This document shows, piece after piece, positions 43,201 to 50,649 of a stretch of 64,000 nucleotides of DNA (its first letter is position 1; the number at the start of each line of letters is the position of its first letter). A model generated the notes under the pieces. It searched no databases. It was not told the origin of the DNA and worked only from the letters and a program-made list of their open reading frames with translations. The translations under genes were made by a program, and so were the position numbers. The DNA comes from Plecoglossus altivelis (Eukaryota; Chordata; Actinopteri; Osmeriformes; Plecoglossidae): NCBI GenBank assembly GCA_036571765.1, contig BROE01000022.1, positions 15,400,827-15,464,826 on the forward strand, given 5' to 3'.

Positions 43201-46200
43201 CTACTATGACTAGGTTATCCCTCACCAGATCTACTACGACTAGGTTATCCCTCACCAAACCTATCATGACTTGGTTATAATTTTCTTTTAACTAGTTCCA
43301 CCCAGACTAAGTTAGCCCTGACTACTTTAGACTTGACTAGATTAACACAGGCCATGATGACCCTTAGTGATCTGCCCTGCCTCTGTGCTTGACTGGTTTA
43401 ACCTGGCGTTGTCTCCGCCTCCTCCAGGTCATGGCTTCTGCTCGTGCGGCAGGTGTATCTGCAGCGACGGCTGGTTCGGGAAGCTCTGTCAGTTCCCCCG
43501 CACCTGCGATATGACGGACGCCCAGAGCAAGGAGATCTGTGAAACTGCCGATGGCGTTATGTGCAACGGGAAAGGTTACTACATTGCGAAGCTGCACATT
43601 ATATAAAGTTCAGAGTACATTTATAGCCTATAACATTATCACCTTGTGATCCTTTTTTCAGTATTGTTCTATAGAGAATCTAGACAGAATACCTCTGTAT
43701 TTTAAAAGTCAATTTTTTTATATTGTTATATATGAATAACATATATAACAGAGCTCACCAAGCTAATGTATTTTATAGTCTGTATACATGTAAGGTTTAC
43801 ACCTGTTTAAAGGTATCCATTCTTGGATATATTCCTCCATTGTGATCAGGGTTCTCCCTGTGATTAGCTGCCAGTAGTTGGTCTGAGAGCTGCAGTGGGG
43901 ATGGAAGGGTTGGGCATCAGCTGCAGACAGCAAATGAAGAAGAGCATGTTCATTTTCTATGGTCCACTGCACTTAGACATCCGCTGAAGAATAATCTCTT
44001 CCTCCCCTCCTCTCCTCTCCCCGTTTTGCTCTCGTCTGCCTTCCCTACTGTCTGAAACGACACTCGGATCTCTGGGCGATTTTGCACCTAACAAAAGGCT
44101 GAGCCTCATTTCTTTGGGCTGCCAAAAGCCCAAACTCATGTTGGTACAGTCGACGAAAGCCTGACATGAAAGCCTGACTGTCCGCATTCTTTCCTCAGTT
44201 GGAGTTTTTTTATTCAAAGCGTTTGTTTGTTTTTGACGATGTGTGCGTGTTTACCGACAGGATCCTGTCACTGTGGCCGATGTATCTGCTCTCCTCAAGA
44301 CTGGTGGGTGTCTGGGGAGTTCTGCGAGTGCGATGACAGAGAGTGTGACAAGCACGACGGCCTCATCTGCACAGGTACCCAACGTCCGTTTGCACACGAT
44401 ACTGCAGACTATTCGTTTAGCACATCAGCGCACCAACGTGTCGAAGTGAACGCGCACACGCACTGGCACAAAACATAGCTTTGTATTATATCCAATTCCA
44501 CCACCGTTAATGACCTTGTGTATGTGAGTCAGGTTCAAGATGGGAGGGAAGGAAAAAGGGAAAACAGCGAGATAAGACGAGACCTCCTCCTTCACTTAGA
44601 TCTCTCGCTCTCCAAACACCGGTCTCAGTTGCATTCCTTCGCCTTTGCAATGGAAATCACAACACTGTGTTTATTGTTCAGCATGGCCCCGGGCCCCTGG
44701 CCCTGACAACGTTCAGACATCTGTTCAGAGGTTCCATTTTATTGCTCCGTCCCTCAAATGCTAGCAGTCGTGTCACTCCAAAGAGCATCTCTGGTGCAGA
44801 TCCGAACCAAACATTGATTTTTAAAAACAAGAAAACAAAGAGAAAGTATAAATATGTTGGTTAAATGTCGCATATTAGCATATTAATCATTAGGGCATAT
44901 GTCATTATTACCATATTCATGAGGATTATTGTAATTGTGGTTTCTCACGTTTGACGAGGAAAAGTCAGTTCTGGAGGGTGAGAGAAGGAATATGCAGATG
45001 TGATTGTGTTTTCATCAACCCCTTCCCAAGGTACAGTAACAGAAATGCACACAACCTTTAATTATAAAGATGCAAACATTTGTCTGGTGAGTTTGTTGAG
45101 GATTTATTCTGCTTTCGGGAATGTCACGCATTCCTCAAAGCAGATGATTACAATTACACAGACAAGTGATGAGTGACGTGGACAATTGTATGTATTAGAA
45201 ATGCCTGTTGGTTTATTCCATACACCAAAGACGATCATTTTGGCAGATGAAAGACAATTATACTCCAAAGGAATTCACAATTTCTACTTTCACTCACCAT
45301 TGCGATTGTTTTGTTTTTTATTAATTTTTGCATTTGACAAAACTGACTATGTAGGTCGTGAAAAAACAAAACAAATAAATGAATTGTCAACTGCCTTTAA
45401 AACCTCTCCATTTAGTGGATACTCCTAGTCAACATCAGTCGATCCTGAAAAGAATATTGTCTTCCACACAGTAAAAAAATGTTTTGTGTTATTTTGCCCC
45501 ATCAAATTCAAATGTGATATTAGCTGAAGTGTAAAGGAGCCTTTAGATTAAACACGTACCTTTTCTCTGACTCATACATGTCTAGAAATGCTGCAGTTCT
45601 GTAAACACAGGGCCAGCTTTGTCCAGTAGTGTCTGTGCTCTGTTCAGTAAGGGGCTGTGTCAAGTCCGTAACAGGTGTCCTTCAGTAAGCTTCCGTGAAG
45701 CCGCCGCACTATGGAACTGCAAAGGGTGACACCTGAATCTGTCTGTTTAATCTTTGCAATAAGGGACAGGGTTTATTGGGAGCACAGCATGACTGGAGCT
45801 TGATTTTAGGGTCTTAGACCCCACAGTGGAGCTCTGCCTGGGGGATCAGAGTAGGGAGTACCAGAGGCTAGCTCTATACCCCATGGTGGAGCTCTGCCTG
45901 GGGGACCAGAGTAGGGAGTACCAGAGGCTAGCTCTATGCCCCATGGTGGAGCTCTGCATGGGGGACCAGAGTAAGGAGTATCAGCGGTTAGCTCTATGCC
46001 CCATGGTGGAGCTCTGCCTGGGGGACCAGAGTAGGGAGTACCAGAGGCTAGCTCTATGCCCCATGGTGGAGCTCTGCCTGGGGGACCAGAGTGGGGAGTA
46101 CCAGAGGCTGGCTCCAGACCCCATGGTGGAGGTCTGTCAGGGGACCAGAGCATGAAATGTGGAATCTTGTTAAAAGTCTGCCTCGATGAAGCCATTCTCT

Positions 46201-46324
46201 CAATTCACAGTTCCTCTCCTCACCTTTGCTTGCAGGGAACGGAGTCTGCAACTGTGGCAACTGCGACTGCTGGGATGGCTGGACAGGCAACGCGTGTGAG
46301 ATCTGGGTAGGGGCCGAGTATTGA
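17107..46324 (+). CDS. ITGBL1: ITGBL1, complete coding region (gene level, 11 exons)
   Basis: Integrin beta-like 1 (also called TIED): a secreted extracellular protein composed of ten integrin-type EGF repeats and lacking the integrin head and transmembrane parts (family knowledge). Exons: 17107-17198, 19308-19510, 27761-27907, 28606-28728, 29530-29670, 31076-31216, 31948-32094, 40000-40116, 43428-43574, 44261-44374, 46236-46324. Together they give 1461 nt, 486 codons plus stop, close to the ~494 residues of the human protein. All junctions keep the frame with GT-AG splice sites. The N-terminus is a signal peptide. Repeats alternate between a GHGxCxCGxCxC type with a GW-G-C motif and a type with a CECDDxxC motif. 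NALCN upstream and FGF14 downstream support the assignment. Confidence 0.97.
17199..19307. other. ITGBL1 intron 1
   Basis: It contains a (GA)n tract at about 17265-17346 and a C-run near 18087-18101. The 3' end is CT-rich with a (CTGT)n run just before the exon 2 acceptor (about 19263-19282). Open frames have no recognisable domain. Confidence 0.75.
17265..17346. repeat. (GA)n microsatellite
   Basis: Imperfect GA dinucleotide tract starting about 70 bp downstream of the ITGBL1 exon 1 donor. Confidence 0.9.
19308..19510 (+). CDS. ITGBL1: ITGBL1 exon 2 (first I-EGF repeat)
   Basis: 203 nt, acceptor CTCTCAG, donor GTAAGT. It encodes KARDVCTLSKESSQRRCRTP then DGLICSGRGECDCGVCICPV and TEPGKFYGPRCECHDWLCPT. 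The CDCGVCIC, TEPG and GP-CECH-W motifs match the first repeat of ITGBL1. The last base begins the split Gly codon used at every later boundary. Confidence 0.96.
23657..23763. repeat. (TGCC)n/(TGTC)n tetranucleotide repeat
   Basis: About 15 TGCC units pass into TGTC/TGCC mixtures. It generates a Cys/Leu/Ala/Pro open frame that is a repeat artefact. Confidence 0.95.
23770..23855. repeat. 20-bp perfect inverted repeat (hairpin)
   Basis: The sequence agcagcctggccagagcaag at 23770-23789 is exactly the reverse complement of 23836-23855, with a 46-nt spacer. It lies directly after the tetranucleotide run. It could be a hairpin RNA in the ITGBL1 transcript or a scar of repeat expansion; nothing shows it is processed. 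Confidence 0.85.
27761..27907 (+). CDS. ITGBL1: ITGBL1 exon 3 (I-EGF repeat, GW-type)
   Basis: 147 nt, phase 1-1, acceptor CCCCTCAG, donor GTGACG. It encodes GHGVCDCGQCDCDDEWHGNA, then CQIQHDCTLSSRSSKELCRN and TQGVVCSNA. The donor is followed within 20 bp by a CA microsatellite. Confidence 0.96.
27908..28605. other. ITGBL1 intron 3
   Basis: It begins with a CA microsatellite (about 27924-27952), has TG tracts around 28036-28070 and 28236-28272 and CA tracts at 28370-28422, and ends in (GC)n(GT)n at 28581-28600 against the acceptor. Confidence 0.85.
28606..28728 (+). CDS. ITGBL1: ITGBL1 exon 4 (I-EGF repeat, CECDD-type)
   Basis: 123 nt, phase 1-1, donor GTACGT. It encodes SCQCGSCVCRNPDGRGLVSG, then RFCECDDSECLDEDTGEVCG. 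The acceptor is unusual: the run (GC)n(GT)n directly precedes GACAG, with no normal polypyrimidine tract. Confidence 0.96.
28729..29529. other. ITGBL1 intron 4
   Basis: Mostly ordinary unique sequence; a TG tract at about 29478-29510 precedes the exon 5 acceptor. Confidence 0.75.
29530..29670 (+). CDS. ITGBL1: ITGBL1 exon 5 (I-EGF repeat, GW-type)
   Basis: 141 nt, phase 1-1. It encodes HGQCYCGNCYCAAGWHGDKC, then EFQCDISPWESKRRCTSPDD and KICSNR, nearly identical to mammals. The acceptor is CTTCCAG. The donor GTCGGT is weaker than its neighbours and is followed by a CA tract. Confidence 0.96.
29671..31075. other. ITGBL1 intron 5
   Basis: Pyrimidine-rich stretch 29930-30060, a G-run region at 30173-30188, a (GA)n microsatellite at 30239-30272 and a purine-rich stretch at 30620-30730. 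No gene was recognised. Confidence 0.75.
31076..31216 (+). CDS. ITGBL1: ITGBL1 exon 6 (I-EGF repeat, CECDE-type)
   Basis: 141 nt, phase 1-1, acceptor TTTGTAG after a TG tract, donor GTTAGC. It encodes TCVCGECTCYDVDPSGDWGD, then IHGDTCECDERSCHATYDRY and ADDFCS. The insert with DPSGDWGDIHGD is typical for this ITGBL1 repeat. Confidence 0.96.
31217..31947. other. ITGBL1 intron 6
   Basis: A short CA tract at about 31350-31373, then pyrimidine-rich sequence from about 31700 to the acceptor. Nothing else was seen. Confidence 0.75.
31948..32094 (+). CDS. ITGBL1: ITGBL1 exon 7 (I-EGF repeat, GW-type)
   Basis: 147 nt, phase 1-1, acceptor GCCCCAG, donor GTACAG. It encodes HGQCNCGRCDCKEGWAGRKC, then EHPLSCALSLESSLKKCRGV and SAMPCFGR. 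A 16-bp GC-rich palindrome begins 8 bp after the exon end. Confidence 0.96.
33815..34375. repeat. 17-bp minisatellite, about 33 copies
   Basis: Units of the form ggtgaactctgggctgg with variants ttggcttgg and ggttgag. Three units make 51 bp, giving a spurious 17-residue repeat (PEFTPAQSSPQPRVH) on the minus strand, open in more than one frame. It is not a gene: there is no conserved start, and it lies inside the ITGBL1 intron on the opposite strand. Confidence 0.95.
34775..35000. promoter_or_regulatory. Candidate conserved non-coding element
   Basis: Unique AT-rich sequence dense in homeodomain-like words: GAGTTAATTAGCTTTAATTT, AATGGCATTTTAAATTGCC and AACAATTAATGG. The texture is typical of vertebrate conserved enhancers, but no comparison could be made. 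Confidence 0.35.
36028..36170. repeat. (TC)n microsatellite
   Basis: About 140 bp of imperfect TC repeat in ITGBL1 intron 7; the open frames on either strand are repeat-derived. Confidence 0.95.
38985..39170 (-). mobile_element. Decayed non-LTR retrotransposon fragment (RT C-terminal region)
   Basis: On the minus strand one frame reads NRLSLLRRLRKFGVSTQTLA and, after a frameshift, another reads IIESIFNDCLFDCLSNN. These match the LRRLRKFGV...IIESI block found near the C-terminus of L2/CR1-like LINE reverse transcriptases (family knowledge, from memory). There is no catalytic domain, and only about 60 residues survive across two frames. It is a dead fragment. Confidence 0.6.
40000..40116 (+). 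CDS. ITGBL1: ITGBL1 exon 8 (I-EGF repeat, CECDD-type)
   Basis: 117 nt, phase 1-1, acceptor CTACGCAG, donor GTGAGG. It encodes QCQCGQCTCHPPGDSRVHGK, then NCECDDRQCEDINGEVCG. The donor is followed about 45 bp later by a (CTGT)n tetranucleotide run. Confidence 0.96.
40162..40221. repeat. (CTGT)n tetranucleotide repeat
   Basis: About 15 uninterrupted units, starting 46 bp after the end of ITGBL1 exon 8. Confidence 0.95.
42965..43290. repeat. 30-bp minisatellite, about 10-11 copies
   Basis: The unit contains gactaggttatccctcacca followed by gatctactac. Copies differ at single bases (tatgac/tacgac, accagat/actagat). The last copies decay (aaacctatcatgacttgg) shortly before exon 9. Confidence 0.95.
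43428..43574 (+). CDS. ITGBL1: ITGBL1 exon 9 (I-EGF repeat, GW-type)
   Basis: 147 nt, phase 1-1, acceptor CCTCCAG, donor GTTACT. It encodes HGFCSCGRCICSDGWFGKLC, then QFPRTCDMTDAQSKEICETA and DGVMCNGK. Confidence 0.96.
43575..44260. other. ITGBL1 intron 9
   Basis: AT-rich at 43620-43760, otherwise ordinary. No repeat array or gene was seen. Confidence 0.75.
44261..44374 (+). CDS. ITGBL1: ITGBL1 exon 10 (I-EGF repeat, CECDD-type)
   Basis: 114 nt, phase 1-1, acceptor ACCGACAG, donor GTACCC. It encodes SCHCGRCICSPQDWWVSGEF, then CECDDRECDKHDGLICT. Confidence 0.96.
44865..45175. promoter_or_regulatory. Candidate conserved non-coding element
   Basis: Unique AT-rich sequence with POU/homeodomain-like words (TTAGCATATTAATCATT, GATGATTACAATTACAC). 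The call rests on composition only. Confidence 0.25.
45818..46145. repeat. 60-bp minisatellite, about 5.4 copies
   Basis: An exact 60-bp period: each unit contains ccatggtggagctctgcctg, then a gggggaccagagtagggagt stretch and accagaggctagctctatg. Because 60 is divisible by three, both strands stay open and give 20-residue protein repeats, which I regard as artefacts of the array. Confidence 0.95.
46236..46324 (+). CDS. ITGBL1: ITGBL1 exon 11 (terminal half-repeat and stop)
   Basis: It encodes GNGVCNCGNCDCWDGWTGNA, then CEIWVGAEY and TGA at 46322-46324. The truncated last repeat and the CEIW ending match the family. The acceptor is CTTGCAG. A 60-bp minisatellite ends about 90 bp upstream of it. 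Confidence 0.96.
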
Positions 46325-46960
46325 CACAGGGAACTGTCGCAAACACAGACTGTGCTGCCTGGGAAAGAGGGAACACGAAAGGTCCTCCTTGGGTAGTAGA
46401 AGATGGAGGGAACGATGAAGTGGAGAAGAAAGGAGAAGCTTAAGACAAAAATGGGATGTAATTCTTCATTCAGATATCTGCATATCACTTTGTATAACAG
46501 CATTCATTGTACTGGTTACAAATTATCGTCATTAAAACTGTTTTTTTATGCAAGAAAAACAACTGCGGAAGCCAAAAAAGCTGTTTTTTCCTGTTTGAAA
46601 CACATTACAATGTAACCCTTTATATGTTTCCAATACAACTATATGTATGAATATGTGTTAATATAGGAATGCGTACATATTCCAGAAAGCTACATATTAT
46701 AAGATGCAGGTACATTAAAATAATCCAAACGTTCAAATAAAAAGGAGAATGTTTTATTATTAATACACTTGTCCTAACGGTGTTTTGTATGGATGGTAAT
46801 GTTTTGACATGTGAAGTTTCTAGTCATTGATGTATTTTTTGCTAAAAGTGTGCCACCACAAACTGGAATCAAGGCTCACTCTGCTTGCAAGCCAGGCGTG
46901 TCTTTTCAGCTTGTTATGATCATTTCTTTCTTTTTAATAATAAAACATTGAATGTGCCGC
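46325..46960 (+). other. ITGBL1: ITGBL1 3'UTR with candidate polyadenylation signals
   Basis: Downstream of the stop are AATAAA at 46736-46741 and at 46939-46944. Either could end the transcript; the exact site cannot be decided from sequence. Confidence 0.55.
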
Positions 46961-47487
46961 AGGAAACATCATCCTGTTTGAAAAACAAGGCAAAAGAACT
47001 AACCATGGCCTATGGTTTGAAATCATTACATGGCATAACCGATGGGGATACTTGCAATGGTACATATTTGGAAATAAATAATGTTCTGTAGTGAATATTC
47101 GATTTCCTGTCCATCCGATCAAGCCACATGCCACTATCGCACCCATGTACAACCTCCAATTACGTGAATTCCCCACGTCATCTTCAGAGTGGGAACCCAT
47201 CAAAGCGAAAATGGTGTAAATGTGCAGGTTGACAGAAAGAGACCAGAGCTCAAGGGTGGCATGCTGTGCGTCAGATGTCGCTGTGAAAGCTACGTCAGCT
47301 GTCAGCGCTCAGCCATACCTGACTGCTATGACTTCATAAAGAACCTTTCTACTTTGGCATTGTTCATGCTTACTAGCCAACCTCTCTGTTGTAGTTTTCC
47401 CATCGAAACGATGGCTGCAATAATATACTGCACATTATATTGCATTAAGTATGTTACCGACATAACAGTACACCTTTATATAAATAT
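46961..47487. other. Tail-to-tail spacer between ITGBL1 and FGF14
   Basis: AT-rich unique sequence of about 0.5 kb. A plus-strand open frame (47189-47569, 126 codons) has no recognisable features and is probably chance. Confidence 0.5.
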
Positions 47488-50400
47488 TTTATTCAATATG
47501 TTGTATATATGTATACAACCAAACACATACTGTACAGTGCAGACAAACCCGTTGCATATATGTATGTAAAATTAGCGGTACATACCAACAGTTCTTAACA
47601 CACATAGCCTACTACATGCACAGTTTCTCGATGCCATCCTCCCCCATGCAACAGATGAAACAACATACCAAAAACAGAGGGGGAAAAGAGCCCAACAGAA
47701 ACACAGGTAAAGATAAACATAGACCTTTGCTTCTTCTAGAATGTTCTCCTAACACCAAAATCCACCGAGGAACAGGAAAACAAGCCAAACATGTTCGAAG
47801 GCGACTGAAGGACCAGGGAAACGACGACGACACTCATACAAGATGAATGAAACGAACGAATGAACAGAGATACAACGTGGTGGCCGCACAGCTTTAACAG
47901 AAATGTACAATTACACATCAGTCATTTACAAAAATAAAGTAACCCTCTGACTAACCAGTCAACTGGTCAGCATGGCCCTGGTCAAATGGGCTGTGGAGTT
48001 CATTATATGGAGAATGATGTCAAAATAAGTTGAAATTTGAAAAAGGGACACCAGCCCTAAATAGAACAGAAAGATCGTTTCAACTCCTTTGTAAATAGTT
48101 ATTCATTGTCGTAATAGCATTAAAATAGCTTTGTACAGTCACGTCTTTAAGTTGAAATAATGTGCTTCATCCCAAAGTAAGAAATAAAAGCTCATAATGC
48201 CAATAGATTCTTGAGATTAACCATGAAATAAATGTTTAAATATATTTGCCATTTAGCAGCATACGGTAGCATTAGTCTAACATTCTAAATCTTACCTACT
48301 ATTAGGAAAATCAACAAAGCAAGACAAACTAGTTTAAATATGTCAATAGATTTAGATAAACCTTGATAAATTGCCAACAGTTATGATAAAATGAAAACAA
48401 AAAGCATGGTGATGTTCAAGATTATGAGTGTTTGTGTGCCTACAAACATGCTCTTTGTAACTCCAAGCTTACAGGTCACCAATCAGATGCCAGGACCAAA
48501 CCTCTTCCAAACAGTTTGCTTTGTGGATATACATGCACGTGAGCAGCGTGTATGTATCCCCTAATGACAAACAACAAGTAAGCGGTCATTATCCATGACC
48601 TTACGCATTCTTCGGAACGCCAGCAGAGAACCAAAGCGATTCTTTCGACGAGGGAGGACCACACAGGGAAGTCACAGTGGGACGAAAAGAAATGAATTCA
48701 ATTCAGAATCAGGAAAAAACAAATCTCAGAGAGGAAAAATAAAACAAAAACATTTTTTTCTGGGATGCAAATACTTTGGTCATTGAAGTGTCAGGAAATT
48801 GAAGACCTGGACGTGGTTGATGGGACGATGCTACTGGTTTCTCTTCTGGAGGTGTGGGTGGCAGAGGCACCTTAAGCCCAGTGTGGACTGGGGACTATGT
48901 TTTTGCATGCCAGGGTCAAGGGTCAGGATCGTAAACAGGCACATGACAGGCCTGGATGAGCAGGGCTCGACCCTTCATGCGAAACTAGGAGAAAATCCTT
49001 TCATAAAATCTCAAGTTTAAAAAAAGTCATGTTTTCATATGTATTTATATACATATACATATATACACACATATGTATTTATATAAATAATCATATTTTC
49101 TAATACAATGAAAATGTTACATCATACAAGCCTCCCCTTACCTTACTGCTGCAAGAATATAACACAATAATAACCTTGCCCATGCTTTAGTTTGCCGGAC
49201 CAATGCGGATGCAGCCAGTATAGAGGGCATCTACTCATTTTCAGCCATGCTTCAATTCAACCTACAGTAGATGTTTACCTAAAATGGCTGCCGCTGCCCG
49301 GGCTAGCTAGTCCATGGTTTGGAGGAGTTGATGAGTGCTGGACAGAGGCCCACAAGGCCTAGAGATATTCCGAGAGCCCACACTCCGGAATCACAATAAA
49401 GAAAAAAATTTACTTCCTGTTCAACCAGAGTAGGCGGAGCTAACCGCTAGTGGGATAAGTAAGTGATATGTATACACCACTCGTTATAGTGCTCTCCCAC
49501 ACGTGAGCATCTGTGTGTGTGTGTGTGTGTGAGTAGGAGTCTCACGTTGATTGCAGTGGGGGTAATTAGCACTTCATCAACCATGATTGCGGGAGCTATC
49601 TCTCAGCCTTCAGTGTTTTGATCAAGCTGTAGAAAAGCACAACTCAGCCTGAGATGCTTACTCTAGCCTCCCAAAAGACGCTGTGTGTGTGTCTGTGTGT
49701 GCATGTGTGTATGTGTGTGTGTGCATGTGTGTGTGTGTGCATGCGGTTGTGTACATGTGTGGAATAATAAGATAGACTATTTTACATGTGTTGGCTTGTA
49801 AGTTGATTATACCTTGTTGGCGTGAATGCGTGTATTAAAAAATCACACTTTGCGCCTGTAAAATCTCTTCTTTTTTTTCTCGGTACTTGACAAAGAGAAA
49901 AGTGTGAGAATAGAGATAGAAAGAGAACGAGACCGGAACATACTCATAAAAAATAGAGGATGACAGTCCAAGTATTGACTCTATCTGTACAGTATATCGG
50001 CCCCGCAGTGGAGCTGGTGCCCTGTGGTATAGAAAATAGATGAGGAGGCCCAGGGGGAGTCTGCCATCTGGGGGGCCCCTGGATGAGGAGACGTCAGAAG
50101 GACCATCGCAGAGCCATGTCCGTTTCACACACTTTTCCCCGGGCGTGGCACACTGACAAAGCGAGTATTCTAAAGGCATTCCATGTCTGGACAGGCATTC
50201 CATGATCCGAGTCACCAAGTCCCCTTGCGAGGATACATTTTGATGCCTCCGACTCCCCCTTGAGACTCATCCACCAGCTGGGGAGAGAAGTGGAGGACTG
50301 GGGGGGGGGGAGCAGGGGGATGAGGGGGTAGAAGGAGGACGTAGGGAAGGCTCGCCTGGACCTGATCCATCGAAGAAACAAGGTCGGAAGTCCGGGAAGG

Positions 50401-50503
50401 AGATCCCCCTGCCTCCCTCGCGGCCCTGCCTTGAAACACACGCGCAAACACACACACACACACGCACCCACACACCCACGCACACTCGCAGGGTGAGGTG
50501 TGG
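47488..50503 (-). other. FGF14: Probable FGF14 3'UTR
   Basis: About 3 kb downstream of the FGF14 stop, AT-rich and lacking exons. On the minus strand AATAAA occurs at 47493-47488 and could be a distal polyadenylation signal. Mammalian FGF14 has a long 3'UTR. TG repeats lie near 49512-49530 and 49682-49742, and an AT-alternating stretch at 49040-49095. The true 3' end is inferred. Confidence 0.4.
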
Positions 50504-50649
50504 CTATGTGGTGGGCTTAGCAGAGGGCTTGCTGACTGGTTTGCCCCCGTTCATCACGGCAGGCTCAGTTGTGCTTTTACTGGGAGGAACAGTCGCCTTA
50601 GGAACAGTCTCACCGACATCATGCAACGAGGGCTCTCTGTACATGGCAA
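50504..50649 (-). CDS. FGF14: FGF14 exon 5 (C-terminal tail)
   Basis: The acceptor is CCCACAG. It encodes AMYREPSLHDVGETVPKATV, then PPSKSTTEPAVMNGGKPVSK and PSAKPTT followed by TAG at 50506-50504. The Val before it is split across the intron. MNGGKPV is the hallmark of the FHF tail; the residues after it are longer and differ from the mammalian KSKTT ending. Confidence 0.95.

Larger units (their letters stand above)
40117..43427. other. ITGBL1 intron 8
   Basis: It begins with a (CTGT)n run at about 40162-40221 and ends with the 30-bp minisatellite 42965-43290, about 140 bp before exon 9. A pyrimidine/C-rich tract lies at 41520-41600 and a TG stretch at 42062-42100. No exon was recognised. 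Confidence 0.75.
44375..46235. other. ITGBL1 intron 10
   Basis: It contains a candidate conserved element at 44865-45175 (ATTAGCATATTAATCATTAG, GGATTATTGTAATTG) and the 60-bp minisatellite 45818-46145. Confidence 0.7.

Noticed and set aside
42965..43290. CRISPR-like regular repeats
   Set aside because: Units are contiguous 30-bp tandem copies with no spacers, in a vertebrate intron; a minisatellite. The same holds for the arrays at 2583, 33815 and 45818.
47189..47569. 126-codon plus-strand open frame in the tail-to-tail spacer
   Set aside because: AT-rich 3' half with no domain; composition typical of non-coding sequence.
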